From the NCBI GenBank assembly GCA_024640185.1, contig JAHEFN010000026.1, positions 1-14,252 of the forward strand: 14,252 bases of DNA. Reading direction: 5' to 3'. Shown piece after piece: positions 13,922 to 14,252 of this stretch; position 1 is the first letter of the stretch; each line of letters begins with the position of its first letter. Below the pieces are notes generated by a model, which saw only the letters and a program-made list of their open reading frames with translations, had not been told where the DNA came from and did not search any database. The stretch is from Gemmatimonadota bacterium (GTDB taxonomy: Bacteria; Gemmatimonadota; Gemmatimonadetes; Gemmatimonadales; GWC2-71-9). A program made the position numbers and the translations under genes.

Positions 13922-14252
13922 TCGACCTGCACTCCCACCTGCTCCCGGGTGTTGACGATGGCTCGCGCAGCGTGCAGCAGTCGGTGGAGGTGCTCACCGC
14001 CTTCAAGTCGCAGGGTGTCACCGACATCGCCGCGACGCCGCACCTGCTGGCCTCGAAGGCCGCGGCGGGGTTCCCGCCGGAGCACGAGGCGGCGTGGCAA
14101 CGACTCCTGCCACACATCCCGGCTGGCATCACCGTGCATCGCGGTGCCGAGATCATGCTCGACCGACCCCTGTCGCCGAAGATGCGAGAACGGGTGGTGA
14201 CGATCAACCACAGCCGCTACCTGCTGGTGGAGTTCCCGCGAATGGTGCCGGC
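13918..14252 (+). CDS. PHP-domain tyrosine-protein phosphatase, CpsB/CapC/YwqE type (3' truncated)
   Basis: The frame opens with GTG at the stop of the preceding gene (4-nt overlap) and runs off the window after 111 codons. The N-terminus is diagnostic of the Mn-dependent PHP-fold phosphatases that dephosphorylate bacterial tyrosine kinases controlling capsule and exopolysaccharide export. It reads MIDLHSHLLPGVDDGS (1-16), with metal ligands His5 and His7 and the DDG turn, then ATPHLL (39-44) with His42, and GAEIMLD (76-82) with Glu78. The later metal-binding histidines would lie beyond the window edge. The family is typically about 240-260 residues, so roughly 45 per cent is visible. The downstream neighbours, such as Wzz/Wzc, are not visible, so a polysaccharide locus cannot be confirmed. 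Related PHP enzymes such as histidinol phosphatase HisK are less likely, given the HSHLLPGVDDGS start. Confidence 0.87.
   Translation, partial: MIDLHSHLLPGVDDGSRSVQQSVEVLTAFKSQGVTDIAATPHLLASKAAAGFPPEHEAAWQRLLPHIPAGITVHRGAEIMLDRPLSPKMRERVVTINHSRYLLVEFPRMVP

Overview
This window is a dense, high-GC bacterial chromosome segment, with codon third positions mostly G or C. It carries housekeeping genes only, all on the + strand. There are no rRNA, tRNA, CRISPR or insertion-sequence features and no integrase. The gene order (TPR gene, aroQ, pepP, efp, accB, pilT-like, accC, comB-like, ftsK; then yraN, recA, recX, alaS) and the protein style suggest a Gram-negative, Gemmatimonadota-like organism. That assignment is inference from memory of the phylum; no phylogenetic marker could be searched.

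Region 1 (1-8546) is one tightly packed run of nine genes. The 3' end of a TPR protein gene is followed by type II dehydroquinase (aroQ, shikimate pathway), an M24 Xaa-Pro peptidase, elongation factor P (efp), biotin carboxyl carrier protein (accB), a PilT/PilU-family twitching ATPase, biotin carboxylase (accC), a ComB-family phosphatase and the FtsK DNA translocase. Neighbours overlap by 1, 4 or 8 nt, except for a 12-nt gap before efp, so co-transcription and translational coupling are likely. The aroQ-pepP-efp-accB-accC core is an old conserved neighbourhood, also known from Bacillus. The pilT-like and comB-like genes are the less expected members.

Region 2 (8547-8711) is a 165-nt gap with only weak hairpins. 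It is followed by yraN (UPF0102, nuclease-like fold) and a second gap (9111-9263) that is visibly richer in A+T and holds dyads and a direct repeat. This second gap is the likely control region for recA-recX, which overlap by 4 nt. A 43-nt gap then leads to alaS.

Region 3 (11013-14252) is alaS, a 103-residue unrecognised Ala-rich protein, and the start of a PHP-domain CpsB/CapC/YwqE-type tyrosine phosphatase. Each of these junctions is a 4-nt overlap. The last gene runs off the window and may open a polysaccharide locus.

No clearly new biological system is visible. The points most worth following are the pilT-like gene between the two acetyl-CoA carboxylase genes, the structured recA upstream region, and the small unknown gene coupled to alaS and a capsule-type phosphatase.
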